The translations under genes were made by a program, and so were the position numbers. The notes under the pieces are model-generated. The model searched no databases. It saw only the letters and a list, made by a program, of their open reading frames with translations, and had not been told where the DNA came from. From contig JAITYX010000032.1 of assembly GCA_021018815.1 (NCBI GenBank), forward strand, positions 3,472,001-3,536,000: a DNA stretch of 64,000 nucleotides, read 5' to 3'. The DNA comes from Talinum fruticosum. Taxonomy: Eukaryota; Streptophyta; Magnoliopsida; Caryophyllales; Talinaceae. Shown piece after piece: positions 25,951 to 38,505 of the stretch; within the stretch, counting starts at the first letter, position 1; every line of letters starts with the position of its first letter.

Positions 25951-28900
25951 TTAAGATGGCAATCTTCTGACGAAATACACAGAGAGTTTCTCTCTCAAGT
26001 CAGAAACAGTCATGTCGGCAGATTCACATTTTTGTAGTCGATAGCCTGCATCATGGTTGTGGCACAAAGACATTTCATCCTGCACCTCATCATCCAGGTC
26101 AATCACAATGTTATGAAGCAAGCAACAAACAAGTATAATCCTTGGTAACCTATTTTTATCAGGTCTCCACATAGCTCCATGAATAATCTTCCACATCTCC
26201 TTCAACCTAGCCAGTGCCCTCCTTGCCACCATTCGTGTTGCAAAATGCCGTCTGTTGAACTCATCCTCAGTCTCTGAAAGCCCTTTGCCTTTGTAGGGCG
26301 TAATTAGCCATGGCAACAAAGGGAAACCCGAGTCTCCTACTATGTAATCCCTTATTTCTGACCCTTCAACTACAGCTTTGCCATTCAACCGTTTTCCCTT
26401 CTCACATAACTTGAAGAAATTTGAGGTTTTGAGAACTAATGAGTCGCTCAGTTTCCCGGGCCACCCAGTGACTACGTCACGGAACCTCATATCAGGATCT
26501 ACAATTGCTTGCAAAAGCATGCTATGGTTCTTTTCACTATCACACCATACCTTGTTGGTGGGGTCCGCCAAAGGCAAGCACATTGTTATATGGGTGGTGT
26601 CAATCGCCCCACAACAGTTTGGGAAGCCTTGGATTTTCTCAAACTTTGACTTTATTTCTGCCATTTCTTCATCACCAGAGGGCCACTGAAGATGGTGAAG
26701 GCCCCTTCTTTCCATAGACTCTACAAAACGCCAGGTGACTTGGGAGACAGTTGAGTGGTGCAGGCCAAACAATTCTCCAACTAAAATTAGGGATTCTCCA
26801 GAGCTGAGTCTTCTGAGGGCAACCGCTACTTGGTCATTCAAAGATAAAGGCTTGCCGTTTGAAAATGAAAAGTGCCCTGGCTTAGCTGACATGTCTTCTC
26901 TTACAAGTGAGCATATGTAGTTGAACGTCTTCCTAGAGATTTTGAAAACTGATTCGAACTTATCCAGTCCTTTCGGTGGAGGCAGAAGACCTGCATAGAA
27001 GTGAAGTGAATAGCTTATCGACAAATTTACTTGCGTGATTGATGCAGAAGGACATGCATACCAAGCTGAGTTCCTAACATGCTTCAGAATCTTGCAACTA
27101 AGCAATCCTTATTTAGATAAATTTTCTGATTCAAGAAAAACAGGTATAATGAATATGTTCCACAAAGAAGCAGCAAAAGTTGATATTCCAGTTCACATTA
27201 TTCCATGGATATAAGGCAGAGCCTGTTGATTTCCTAGTATTCATTTGTACAAAAATCAGACTCATAATCTGTTTAGAAGATTGTTAGGGGACATTCCTGT
27301 TCTATGGTAGTTAGGGTAAAGGCTATGTACTGCCCCCCGGGGTGAAAGAAGAGCCTAGCCTAGGGAAGAATCTGGACTATTGGTTTGATTCACGTCATTT
27401 TATCACACTACAAGACAATCATGTCATAATTAGATCGGGCGATGCAGTCATGTATTTTGAGTATGCCAATGAGTGGTACAATATATTATATATTTTTAAA
27501 AGGAACCGTGTACCCAATTCTTATTGGCAGTCCAATATTCCACCCAGATACCAAGTCAAAGGCAAGTGAAAGGCACAGAAACTAAATTCTCTAAGCTCAC
27601 TTCAAAATGAAAATAATAACAATAATAATTCTCTAGGCTTTTCTGATTAAGAAAACCATGTTTCAGCACTGCAATGACTCTGGATTCCTCCAATAGTTAC
27701 TCGAAGGGAAAATTAGTCATTTCACACTCCAAAAATCTGCAGATCGAGAAACCATCTTAGATAGGAAAAGAAGGAACAGCAAGAGAACTCAGCTAATCTA
27801 AGGTTAGAAAGGAGTTCCAATTTCCTGAGGATTGATGAGAAAACAAAGGTAAACCACAGAAGAGAGAAATCAGAGAAACCTGAGTGAATTCTTTTCATCT
27901 TTTGCCGTTAAAAAGTCACAGCAGGAGTTCCTGGTCTACGGACAGTCCAGGTACGAATTTTAAGCAGGTAAAAACCTTCCCAAAAGACTGAATTTACTTC
28001 ATCAATCAATATTCACAGAGTGATTCGATGGAGTTCCTAATGTGCCAAAATTACATCAATCATATGAAATCATTTAGCTATCCCTTCCAACGAGGCACAA
28101 ACTGTAGATGTTGCCAAAGAGTGAACACTGACTTCTGTCGGGATGCGAACCGACTTTCTCAGCATTGTTTCATGGAAATGAAGTCAATTTAGCAGTCCAC
28201 CCATCTATCCAAGGCACATTACATCCTCCTAAAAAGGCACATTCAGAATGATATCTATGTCCAGCCATATAATGATCCTCAAATTCCACTTCAACACCAC
28301 CACGTTGTTTGTCGTTCATACCCTTCACAGCATATGCATCCTTTTAGATAACCAAGTAAAGTTGACAACATCCCAATTCCCATAATGCAAGCAAGTTAAA
28401 ATCCCATCCAGAGAATTTAAGTAATGAACTTCCAGGAAACAAGTCTATCCCAGCATCAAATGGACCTTTTTAGCTACATGAATGAACATGCCAAATAAAC
28501 CTCCAACATTCATAGTATATTTCTGCTTGCTGTTTATGACCTCAAACCAAGTAAAACCAACCTAATTTTAATCCACTAGATGGGTTATTCGCTATTAAAT
28601 TTATTATAGAATCTAACATGAACATTCCAACCACGTTTCAAACCAGATCTTGGCTAAATATTGCAAAGTCTGCTGCCAATAGATTTCAATACTGATTGAA
28701 AGGCAGCTTATTAGCAGTCTAAATTGGAGCACTGATCTTAAAGTGCGAAATGATGACGTTCCTAGTCATCATGAACCATTATAGCATCTAGGCTAACCGG
28801 AATGCTGGTTTTGCAGAAGCATTGACTGTAGGAATGTATTGCAGATTACAGATCTGATGCTAATCAAGGTTTAAGTAATGTTTTGGTGGAGTCTACAATG

Positions 28901-29557
28901 CTTTGAGACAATGTATAGAAGGCTAATAATGTCTTGAAACCTCCCAATCTTTTGAACAGATTCACTGTGCTTTGACATTAGGAACAGAAACCCTTATTAT
29001 CTATGAAACTCAGTGGGGGTTTATGAGCTCAATGGGATTCTGAGAATACCATAAGGAACACTTCCTTGGCAATTTTAGAAGCTGAACCAAATACTCGAAC
29101 AGCTTTTCATTCTCAAACTTGAACACACAACTTGAACCACGACACTAAGACAGTTGATTGTTTCATGTACAGTGAACATAATGCTAGGGATCCTTCTAAA
29201 GAAATCTACACACACATTTTAAATCCAGTCAGGAACAAACCCATTAGCAACCCGAGCAAATAGGGTCAATCCACTTTATCCAAAACTGAATTCCACCCCA
29301 CAAGCATATAATGTCACTACGCTTAAACAAAACTCCAGACGCCCATCATTCCAAAAATGATCAAATACAAAAGCAATTCATTCCAGCCTACGAAAACATA
29401 CTATGCAGATATATGGGCAGCAAACAAATTTTGAACAGAAAGGAAATTAAAACATACCATTAATCCCCTTAGAGAACTCGACCCACCAATCACCAGGCTC
29501 ATCATTCTCTGAAAAATCTCTCTTCCTCTTCTTCTTTGACCCTCTCACTGGCCCCAT
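25951..29557 (-). CDS. Domesticated PIF/Harbinger transposase, ALP1-like (HARBI1 family)
   Basis: DDE_Tnp_4 protein of the ALP1/HARBI1 family. Exon 1 is 29557-29458 (starts MGPVRGSKKKRKRDF, a basic nuclear-signal-like tail) and exon 2 is 26990-25951, joined in phase over a 2.47-kb intron. Together they give 379 residues. The frame upstream of 26990 is intron run-in. The HTH-like region (about 80-130) carries SLNDQVAVALRRL and STVSQ. The nuclease fold keeps the first Asp (GAIDTTH, D164) and the second (GDSGFP, D253). The catalytic Glu expected in an E-R-A-F-G-x-L-K-like block is Arg290 here (VARRALARLK). A dead nuclease is typical of host-domesticated copies that act in chromatin complexes (ALP1 with PRC2; HDP1 in the IDM complex). 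No terminal inverted repeats were seen. It lies tail-to-tail with the MBD-like gene. Confidence 0.9.
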
Positions 29558-31629
29558 CGGTCAATTGAACCCAAAACCAATAGGAAGATTGCTGAATCAG
29601 AATCAACCAAACGCAACAAACAAATTTAGAAGACCTTATTATAACTCAGCAGTGAATGAAAAGATAATAACATATGCAAGAAGATAAAGGAGTGAGAGAA
29701 AAATAAGATCATGGGCAAAGAATCAGAATGAAATGGTGGGGTTTTGTGAAGCAAACCATGCACAAGCCGTAAGGAGGTTGAGATGGGTCAGTTGCTGCCT
29801 GTGAGTAAAAGTAAAAAAGGGTGCCAAAGGAAACAGCTTTTGATTTACACAATAGAAGGTTTAAGGAGAGAGAAAATCAACGCAAAGACAAAAAGTGGGC
29901 TCCTTATTAGAACAATGTGGGCAACAGATCAAAAACCTTTGCTATGCACATCAAAACTCTTGAATTTCTCTCTGTACAAGTTATGGATTATATGAGGGGG
30001 AAAGGGGAGACTTGTAATTAACCTTTTTCTGCTTTTTCTTGTTTCTTTTATAGCAGTAGGTGCCTCCCCCTCCTGCTATTTTTTTGGCAATAAATAAAGG
30101 GTAAATATGGCTTTGGCTCTTTTGGAAGACCTGAAAAGAAATCAGAAATACATTTTCCTGCTTGAAATCCACATGGAATTTCAGCCTTTGCAGTAATAAT
30201 GACAAGTAAAAATGACAGATATGCCATCAGCAGATTGCTACTAATTACACCAATATACAAATTACCTTTTGGGTAAATGGAAAATTACAAGAATCTTGTT
30301 TTACTTTGATTTTGATGTTAACATACTCCATTTAGGTTCTATCATCTATGAAATAAGAGCATCTTAATTACATCTAATTAAAAATTAGGCAACTTCTAAT
30401 TCTATTGTAATAAACATTTTCCTCTGAAGGGCTCTTTCATGATTTGATGAGTGAACATATTTTTTATTCTTAAAAACGTGGCTAGTGAAACATGTGGTGA
30501 AGGAGTCCAATTAGGTTAGGGAAAGGAAAGCTGTTTAGAAGAGGGGAGGGGGATTAATGAGGTCTACTTTGATGTGTGCGTTACAACAAAAAGAGATAAA
30601 TAGTTACGGTTTATATTTGATATACAGTTTTAATAAGTCGACGATGTGTGAGATTATAACAGCGAGTCATTGTTAAATTTATCTCTTTACGTCTTGTGGT
30701 AATATGATAAGAATGAGATTATTACAATAGGGTGATAAGATATTGATTAGATAAATTTTATAGAATCACAAAGGATATTGTGTATAAGAATATGTTTAAT
30801 GCAAATTAAGAAAAGGTTGATACAATAATCTTTTAATATTGGTATATTTTCTTATTAACATTTTGGGTATATAATTAAATATAAGTAGATACAATGCAAT
30901 ATATTGACATATTTCTAGTCATCACAATTCCTTTGTCAATTTATTGAAATTCTAAGTCTAAAAAGAAAGTCATAAATTGAGCTTGAAATTATAGCATTGA
31001 CTGAAATTGTTATATATATATATAAATAAAATTTTGTTTCAACAAGTTAATATTTTATTTGGATCAATACATCTAGAAAATAGATTGTACTATCAAGTAG
31101 ATAAGATTATGGTCTTGTCTTGGGTATATTAGATTTTAAGTTCAATTTCCGTCTCCTTTATTATATTATATTGTCTATTACAACTTTGTCGAATCAACTA
31201 AAAAAAGGAAAAAATGGATTGTATTCCTAAATTTTTACAACACTAGTATAAGATCCCCAAATCATACATGAACCGAGTTCGAATTTGTTCCATTCGTAAA
31301 TCAAGTTTGGGATACGAGAATTCACCATAGATGGGTGAGTCAACATCCTTCTCTAATCCACAAGTTACTATGAGGCATGCTCTACATAATCGACATCTAT
31401 CTCGTTTGACCAATGTTTCATGTGTCGTTGTGCTCCTTTAGAGCACCTGGAAAAGTCGTTATGACATTATCTTTCATAATGGAGTACCTATACCTTTGAG
31501 ATTGCTTATTAGGGCCGAGCATAACTAGAAAGAGTGGCAGCAACGTCACCCTTATTCACATCATCTATCACCTACCAAATCAGTTCATCTAATTCGGATA
31601 TCCAAGACCCCTAATTTGTAGGGTGAAAT

Positions 31630-31900
31630 TTACCTCCAGGTGACTTCATCAAACTCAACTTTAATGGTGCTTTCCCTTCAACAGGAACAACACCAAGATA
31701 CCTAATACACAATTGGCAAGGACGCTTCATTCAAGCACGTATTAGATTTTTATATGATGTACTTATTCTCATTACTGAAGTTATAACAATGCGAGATGAT
31801 ATTAAAGCAGACTTTAGAGGCGGACTTCAATCACATTAAAATTGAAAGTGACAATGAGATAGTTATTGCAGAAATCTAGAGAACTATCCATATTCCCTAG
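31630..31900 (+). pseudogene. RNase-H-like (RVT_3) retroelement fragment
   Basis: Conceptual translation gives a stretch reading FIKLNFNGAFP, then HNWQGRFIQARIRF, then a TEVITMRDDIKA-like helix and an I-E-V-D-S-like strand. This is the order seen in the RNase-H-like domain of plant LINE-type reverse transcriptases (K-x-N-F-D-G-A ... E-x-x-A ... E-S-D). Stops and frame changes interrupt it. I infer a decayed LINE fragment; the limits are approximate. Confidence 0.45.
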
Positions 31901-32624
31901 AAAATTCAGCGACCAGTTCAGGATATCAAAGCTACACTTTCTTTATTTTCTAGCATCTATGTTAGGCATATTTTTACAGAGGGTGATTATATTTTCAATT
32001 AAGATGTGTTATAAGGTATACTATTATATTTACATCCGCCTACCCGAAACTTATGTGTATATTCACTGATAATAACATAGATAAAACTCTTGAAAAAAAC
32101 TAACTAATATTTTTTGTAATTACCTTTTAAAAAAAAAAAGAAAAGAAAAGTTTGAATTTGTCTGACCTAATTTCTACAGGATTTGAATAAGTGTAAACCT
32201 AGGGCCTTTAAAAATCCATTCTCCTCCCCCGCGGGAAACTCAAAAGTAAACGGAAGACGAAGATGTGCTCGGATTGAATTGTAACCTGTAAAAAGGATCT
32301 GTGCTATCTAATATGACATCAAATTGGACCTAAACTTTTCCTTGGTATTCAGGCCCAGCCCAACCTCTTTGATCCTCAAGTTATATCTACCTTAAGTTTT
32401 GGGCTTCTATCAATATGGTTATGCTCTAGTCTACACACTTAAATTCATTAATTTATTTGTGCATCTTTCATTTCATCGGAGTCTGAGTTACCAACAAATT
32501 ATATGGACAAAGATTTTTCATTGCAATTTTTTTTTCTTATTTATAAAACTTTGGCTTAAGACCTTATTCAAAAGGAAATGTTCAAGAATAAGGCCTGTTC
32601 CATTTAACTTTAATTTACAGCTCT

Positions 32625-32815
32625 TACAGCTTCCTTACAACTTCTTACAGCTTCCTTACAATTACTTACATATTTTTACAACTTCTTACAGCTTCCTTAC
32701 AATTACTTACATATTCTTACAACTTTTTATAACTAACTTTATTACTATCTTACAACTTCTTACAAATTTCCTTACGGCTCCTTAAAATTCTTTATACCCT
32801 TACAACTCCTTACAT
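32625..32815. repeat. TTACA-rich minisatellite
   Basis: Interleaved short units (cttacaacttcttacagc, ttccttacaattacttaca) recur with a higher-order period of about 50 bases. The copies near 32640-32690 and 32685-32735 are almost identical. No coding role is likely even though an open frame crosses it. Confidence 0.7.
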
Positions 32816-34667
32816 CTAAATAGAACTGGGTTTAAATTAAGAATGAAAAAAAGAAACTAGCTTTGATTGGATGGGTATTCCTTTCTACGTACACTTGGCG
32901 CATAAGTGCAGAACTTATAAGAGAAAAAATGATTACTCTAAGTTTGAAGAAAACTCTTTTATTTAATGATGATTTACATATTTATTATTGAATTGTAGGA
33001 AGCATACTTAAATAACGAATTCAAGTTTAGATTTGTAAATTCTCCCCACGTAAAATTATTAGCAACTTTTTTAGCCCCAAAAAAGAAAAAGAAAACCCCC
33101 CAAACTAACTTTATATATAACCTTTTAGATTTTGTGGGTTATATTGGAATTGTAAGACTTGTGCCTTGGCTTTAGACTAGTTTCGGGGCTATAATGTTAA
33201 TTTTCCATCTTGTGGGTGCCAACTCGAGAACTTCAACTTTTTACAGTGGTCATATTGGTAGGATATTTTAGGAGTAATTGATAAATGTTCAAGACGAGTT
33301 TAAATCTTTGGAGACAACAAGAGTCAAGAATGCACTAGCTTAGGAGTTAGGTGTTACATTTGTTTAGTTCAATTTTTGTATTATTAGGTGTTTACTTGTG
33401 TTGAGATTTGGGTGTATTTTTGAGAATATTTTATTCCATTTTTATCTATTACAATTAATTATCGAAAAATCACTTTTAAATTTGGCAAGAATCCTAAGTT
33501 TAACCCATATATATCTAATAAAATCAACCGTAATAATGAAAAACTTGAACGACTTGGCCTGAATATGCCCTAGCTAGTCTCATTGAAGCTCTGTAGTTTC
33601 CTAGATGCTAGAAGAGGGAGTAACTAAACTTGAATGCAATAAGTTGGGGACCCAAATTGCACAAGTCAATGAATGCATGGAGCGACTAATTAGTCTTCTA
33701 TCAATTTTATAAATACTTGTCGCTTTAAAGTTAGAAGAGAATATTAAAGGAACATAAAATTCATGACAAAATTTATGTTAAAAACCAAGTTACCCAAAAA
33801 GTTCATTGAAACGAAGAAAATCAATAAAAAAAGAGAAAAAATAATTAATAAAGACAAAAATAGTCATTAATACGTCCTTGAAATTGTAAAATGAAAATAT
33901 TGTAAAACGAAAAAAATAATTAAAATGACATGTATTTTAAAATAGATGGAGTAGTTATCTTGTCTATTATTTTACGTGTACCAAGTATTAATTGTATGCC
34001 TAGACCAAGAAGTACAGCCAAAGGATTTGTTCGATCCAGAAGCTCCAACTTCCATGCAAACTAATTTCTATCAAAAACTTACCAAGTGAGTGTTACTCTA
34101 CAGTGATAAACACTCCACACTTTGATCCTCTCCATAAAGGTTCGAACCTCGGTGGAGACAATTTTTTAATACATACCAATTCTCTTTGATGGACCGAACC
34201 TTATATCCAGTCCCAAAAGAGTTAAACCAGAATCACTCATTAAGTTGACAATGGGAACTAAATTGTAAAAAGGGGGTTATTAAAAACATTGATGCAAGAA
34301 AAGTCAATGCCAACGGAGAAAAGGACAGGGGCAGGGCATTCATCATTCTCTATGCTTTCATTTCACCAACACAGCTTAGCTTAGCTTGCTATGACCAAAG
34401 TCAACAACTAACAACCACCTTTTATAACAACTAATCCTTAATTTAATGTACGTTAAGCACCGTTTTAGTCACGGCATAGAATATCTGTCCCCCTTCTCCA
34501 CTTCTTCCCCTTGTTTTCCCCTCTCTCTCTCTCTCTCTCTCTCCCTTTTCCTCACGATCACTTCCTAGCAATTACCACTAATTAATTGTTCTGCTATTAA
34601 CTTGTCACAACAAAGTCTAAAAACTACACATATGGTTGGTTTACTGAGCTTGCAGCCAGGAAGTCCT

Positions 34668-35311
34668 TCACCCAGCTTGTGTGCTTTTGTTAAGACCAGT
34701 AATAGTACCAACAATCTCGGCTTCGCATTTCTTATGAATATTACTAGTACTTGCTTGTGTCTTCGCCCTCCTCGGTATGCATTTTGCTCTGGCACCTGCT
34801 CCCTCCTCTTTCGCCCCCATTTTCAAGTGTGAGCTCCTGTCATTCAATATTTCTAACAATTTAATTAACATTAACTAATATCCAATGGTTTTACAAAGAA
34901 TATACATTTAAGGCCGGTTCGAAGTTACATAAAAAACAAATATAAATAAAAATAGAAACGAATAGAAAAGAAAGATAAATGAACGTAAACGAACCAAAAC
35001 GAGAAGAAATAAATAGAAACGAACGTAAAATAACAAGAAAGAACAAAAATAAACAAAAAATATATAAACGAGTAAAACTAAATAGAAATAAATAAAAATA
35101 AAAATAAATAATAATTTTTATTTGACATCGAGCATACTCTTATAATACAAGGAAAGGCTATAGAATACAAGGAAAGGGGTGACACGGGGTCAACTAAGCA
35201 CTCGATCGTCCACGTAGTAAAGTAGTACAATTTTCAAAGAGCTAGCGCACGTAAACAAGAGTATTATTTTAGACTCTTCTCGTACTTGCATGTAAACTGG
35301 ACCTTTGGGCT

Positions 35312-35343
<32 letters not shown>

Positions 35344-36718
35344 AGGGTAAATTTCCATGTGAATGCACAGTGTAAGAGAAAACAAGCATACACAAACCCA
35401 TGTCTCTCAGTCAGCGGATTCACCCGGAAGAGATCATACCGAGTAGCATCGCATGTGAGTATGCGACTACCCGCCGACATTAACCCCCTAAATCTTCCTC
35501 CTGGTACAACCCCACCAAAGAAAGGGCCCAAGATAAATGTTACTATATGATCTTTCGATCTAAAACCTATGGGAGACAATCATGTCAAAGTGTGGTTATG
35601 GGTTACGTTGTCTTTCATCCTAGTCTAGTTCTAAAAGTTATGAACTCGATCTCATTACGAAAATAATAGATAGATATAAGACGGGGAAAGTATATATAAA
35701 TTATTATATAATACGAAATTAAGAGTCGTGAGATTGAAGTATTATTAAAGAATAAACTAGTAGAATTGGTGTATGAGAAGCTATTAAATAATTAGTTTTA
35801 ACGGATGTGTATATGCTAATTAATATGTGTATGTTATGAGAAGGGGAAAAAATGTTTCATCAGCTAAGATTAAGGGAGTCACGAAACACATTCCAAAAGA
35901 AAAATGTAACTAATAATCAAAGATAATTTTGTATAATTTGTGAATCCTTAGTCTCTTCATCCATTTGTACATATATATATATATATGAAAAAAGTGAATA
36001 TAGTTGTTTTGGAGCTTTCTCACATTATCATCCTAGTTTGTTATGATTATCAACACAAAATTTTATGTCATAACTTATCATTTAAAACACACGTAAGTAC
36101 CCCATACTCCCTTCGTTTCATAATACTCATTGTATAAGACCAAGTTTCCCCAAAGTTTTATTAAAAATGAAAAAAGGAGAGAGAAAAAGTAATAAGTAAG
36201 AACAAAATCCGTAAAATAATTATTAACAATAGGATTATGAAACAATAGTGACAGATATCATGAAACAGATGGAGTGGTTAAGGTATCAAGCAATAAATGC
36301 ATCACACAAATATGGTTCCTCCACCAACCAAATGATGATTTTCAATTGGCATTTATTCAAACAAGTTAAAAAGCTCCCAAAAATCAAGTTCAAAATTTGA
36401 AGCAAATGTGCATTTAAACATGTCTCAATAGCTCTCAGCAATACTTATACAAGTACAAATGTCTACATTTAAATCTCTCAAAATAACTTAAAACAAAACC
36501 CAAAATAAAAATTATTATTATTGTTGAATTTTGCTAGTACTTATTCACCATACAATATATATATATATATATATATATTATGCATGAGAAAATATATGTT
36601 GCGCTATTGGACTGGAATTGCACATGTTTGATTCTTTACCCCGCAATAGATGCATTTGTTTCTTCCGTGCAATATTCATCAGTTGGAAGTCACTACACAG
36701 ACTAAGAAACAAATTCAA

Positions 36719-36755
<37 letters not shown>

Positions 36756-38332
36756 TGAATCTGATCTCTCTATGAGTAGACTACTGAATTTGAAGCTTTT
36801 CCAGCTCCAGAAACCCATACGCACATAATCAAACACAGCAAGTGTAAGAAGGAATCTCATTGGTGAGATCAGAAAAGAGAGAAGAAGACGTACCTGTCAG
36901 CATTGTATGAAGATGAACGCTTCAGTTTCTGATCAGAAGAGAGAGAGAACTCGTCCTTGTTTCTCTCCACCAACAAGCTTCCACTGAAGTACTCCTTATC
37001 TTCCAACGCCATCTTTGCAAACTTACTCCTTGTGTTCTTCTCTATCTCCCCATCACATCATCTTTCTTCATCGTCTGATTATCTTGTTTCTCACCTACCG
37101 TCTGATTCTCGCTCCGTGGCAGTCTGGTCTTGTAGTGCGAGATCAAAGACAGCCCATGGTCCTTCACTGCGGCCACCCCACAGTCCTTGAATGAGAGCGA
37201 CCCGCAGGAGATCAGAGACATTATAACCGATGATGCTTTCATCTTCCCACTTGGGCAGTACCCGGCCGTGTGATTCCCCTTCTTGATTGATCATCTTGAT
37301 GATCAGCGGCTTGGATTGATGTTTTTGATGAGGAGGAGGACGATGAGGCAAGGACCAATCTGCCATCGGCCTTGATCAGCGACTCTAGCGTCTCGGGGCT
37401 GGAATCAGACGGCGGAGGTGAAATCTCCTCCCTGCTCAGCTCAGTAGTACTCTGCTCCACCTTTTCTCTCTCCGCCTCCTCTCTCCCATTTCCTTCTTCT
37501 TCTATCTCCTCCTTGATGGCCGCCCTGCTTCTACGACGCCGTTTCTCATCCGTCTGAGTCGAGGCGTCGGACTCGCGGGTCGACCCAGCCTTGTACACCT
37601 TGTACTCGTGGAGGTCGATTGCCCCCACGATTGGTTCCGCCGCCGATTCCTCCCCGCCGTAGAGAAGTCCGGCGTGTTCTTTGCGCTGCAAGACGACGGC
37701 GTTTCGGGGGATTGCGAAACCGTTTCGAGAATCTCAGAGCCCTTCAAAACGTACTCTCCGCCATGAACTGGGTAGATGAAATCATTCTCTTCCAGGTCGT
37801 GCCATACATATCCGTTCTTGTAGCTCCTAATTTTTGGAACAATGAAATCAAATCAAATGAAAACAGAGGTTAAAAATGGAACAGAAAGAATAATTGAATT
37901 TATAAGTTCTTGAAAATTGAATTACCGTTTGGAGGACCAGGAATACTGGGAGGCCATGCCTTTTCCACGGAGGAGATTTAATCTGCTGATGACATCTGAA
38001 ATCAAAACAAGCAAAATGGTGAATTTGGGTTTTCTTATATCTTCTGTTCAAGTTTTAATCTTTCAAAAAGGAAATACCTCGAAGAAAGAGGCCGTGGGGG
38101 AGGAGAGAGGGACCTCCATGAAATGAGGGTGTTCAAGTTGGCCATTTCTGGAAAGATAGTAAACCACAGGGACGATGACCCTTTTCTCGACACTGTTGGT
38201 GAAATCAGAGTTCTTGGGTTTAAGGTTGTTGGGGGATTCAGACCAGACTTTGGTGCGTTCAGGGCTGATGGTATTTTCTCTCCCCTGCCATTTCATCTGC
38301 TCGCTTCTTCCTCTGCTTGTTGCCACCGCCAT
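34668..38332 (-). CDS. SOK: SOSEKI (DUF966) polarity protein, four apparent -1 frameshifts
   Basis: SOSEKI proteins polymerise through an N-terminal DIX-like domain and mark cell corners and edges in plants. Exons: 38332-38078, 37995-37926, 37826-36894 and 34836-34668, with GT-AG borders. The DIX-like domain (about residues 50-140) includes [20 protein letters not shown], then [20 protein letters not shown] and EYVLKGSE. Later conserved blocks are [54 protein letters not shown] and AKCIPRR. They fall in successive frames, each shift being one missing base near a G/C run (38096-38100, 37622-37626, 37246-37248, 37048-37051). Adding one base at each makes exon phases agree exactly and yields 476 codons plus stop. 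The family assignment is firm. Whether the breaks are real or consensus errors is open. Confidence 0.9.
35313..35580 (-). other. GC-richer insert-like segment in SOSEKI intron 3
   Basis: The large last intron (34837-36893) contains a GA microsatellite (about 35313-35337), then a GC-richer block with ggtgaatccgctgactgag and gttgtaccaggaggaag on the minus strand. It reads like a small transposon-derived segment but shows no SOSEKI coding blocks. The rest of the intron is AT-rich, with TA (36554-36578) and CT (36721-36752) microsatellites. Confidence 0.35.
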
Positions 38333-38483
38333 TTCTAGGCCAGCATGAACAGGAAAGATGGAATTGAGTGGTGGTAAATCTTAGAGAGAAGGAGTTTAAT
38401 TTATAGGGAGAGGAGGTTTTCTGGGTTTGTGTAATGTATTGGGGAGTGTACTGTAGAGAGGAGACATGGAAGAGGAGGAAGTT

Positions 38484-38505
38484 CAGAGAGAGAGAGAGTA
38501 TATAG
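38484..38505 (-). promoter_or_regulatory. SOSEKI core promoter: TATA-like box and CT patch
   Basis: On the minus strand, ctatata (38499-38505) is followed immediately by a CT run (38484-38498), about 150-170 bases before the ATG at 38332. The arrangement matches that of the ZAT-like gene. The transcription start itself is not shown by sequence alone. Confidence 0.5.

Larger units (their letters stand above)
29558..34667. other. Intergenic region upstream of ALP1-like gene
   Basis: The first part is the ALP1-like promoter. AT-rich DNA follows, with retroelement debris around 31.6 kb, tRNA-like fragments (31110-31200, 34110-34170), a TTACA-rich minisatellite at 32.6 kb and a CT microsatellite near 34525-34545. 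I see no intact gene. Confidence 0.55.

Noticed and set aside
26991..27105. Extra N-terminal residues on the long Harbinger frame
   Set aside because: A clear acceptor at 26991-26993 joins the frame in phase to the basic first exon at 29557-29458. The upstream codons are intron run-in.
32399..32785. 128-codon frame rich in Leu, Tyr and Thr
   Set aside because: Most of it translates a TTACA-type minisatellite; composition and repetition explain the open frame.
35310..35579. 89-codon minus-strand frame in the SOSEKI intron
   Set aside because: It contains no SOSEKI block, and the exon 3 to exon 4 junction is exact in phase without it. Part of it translates a GA microsatellite.
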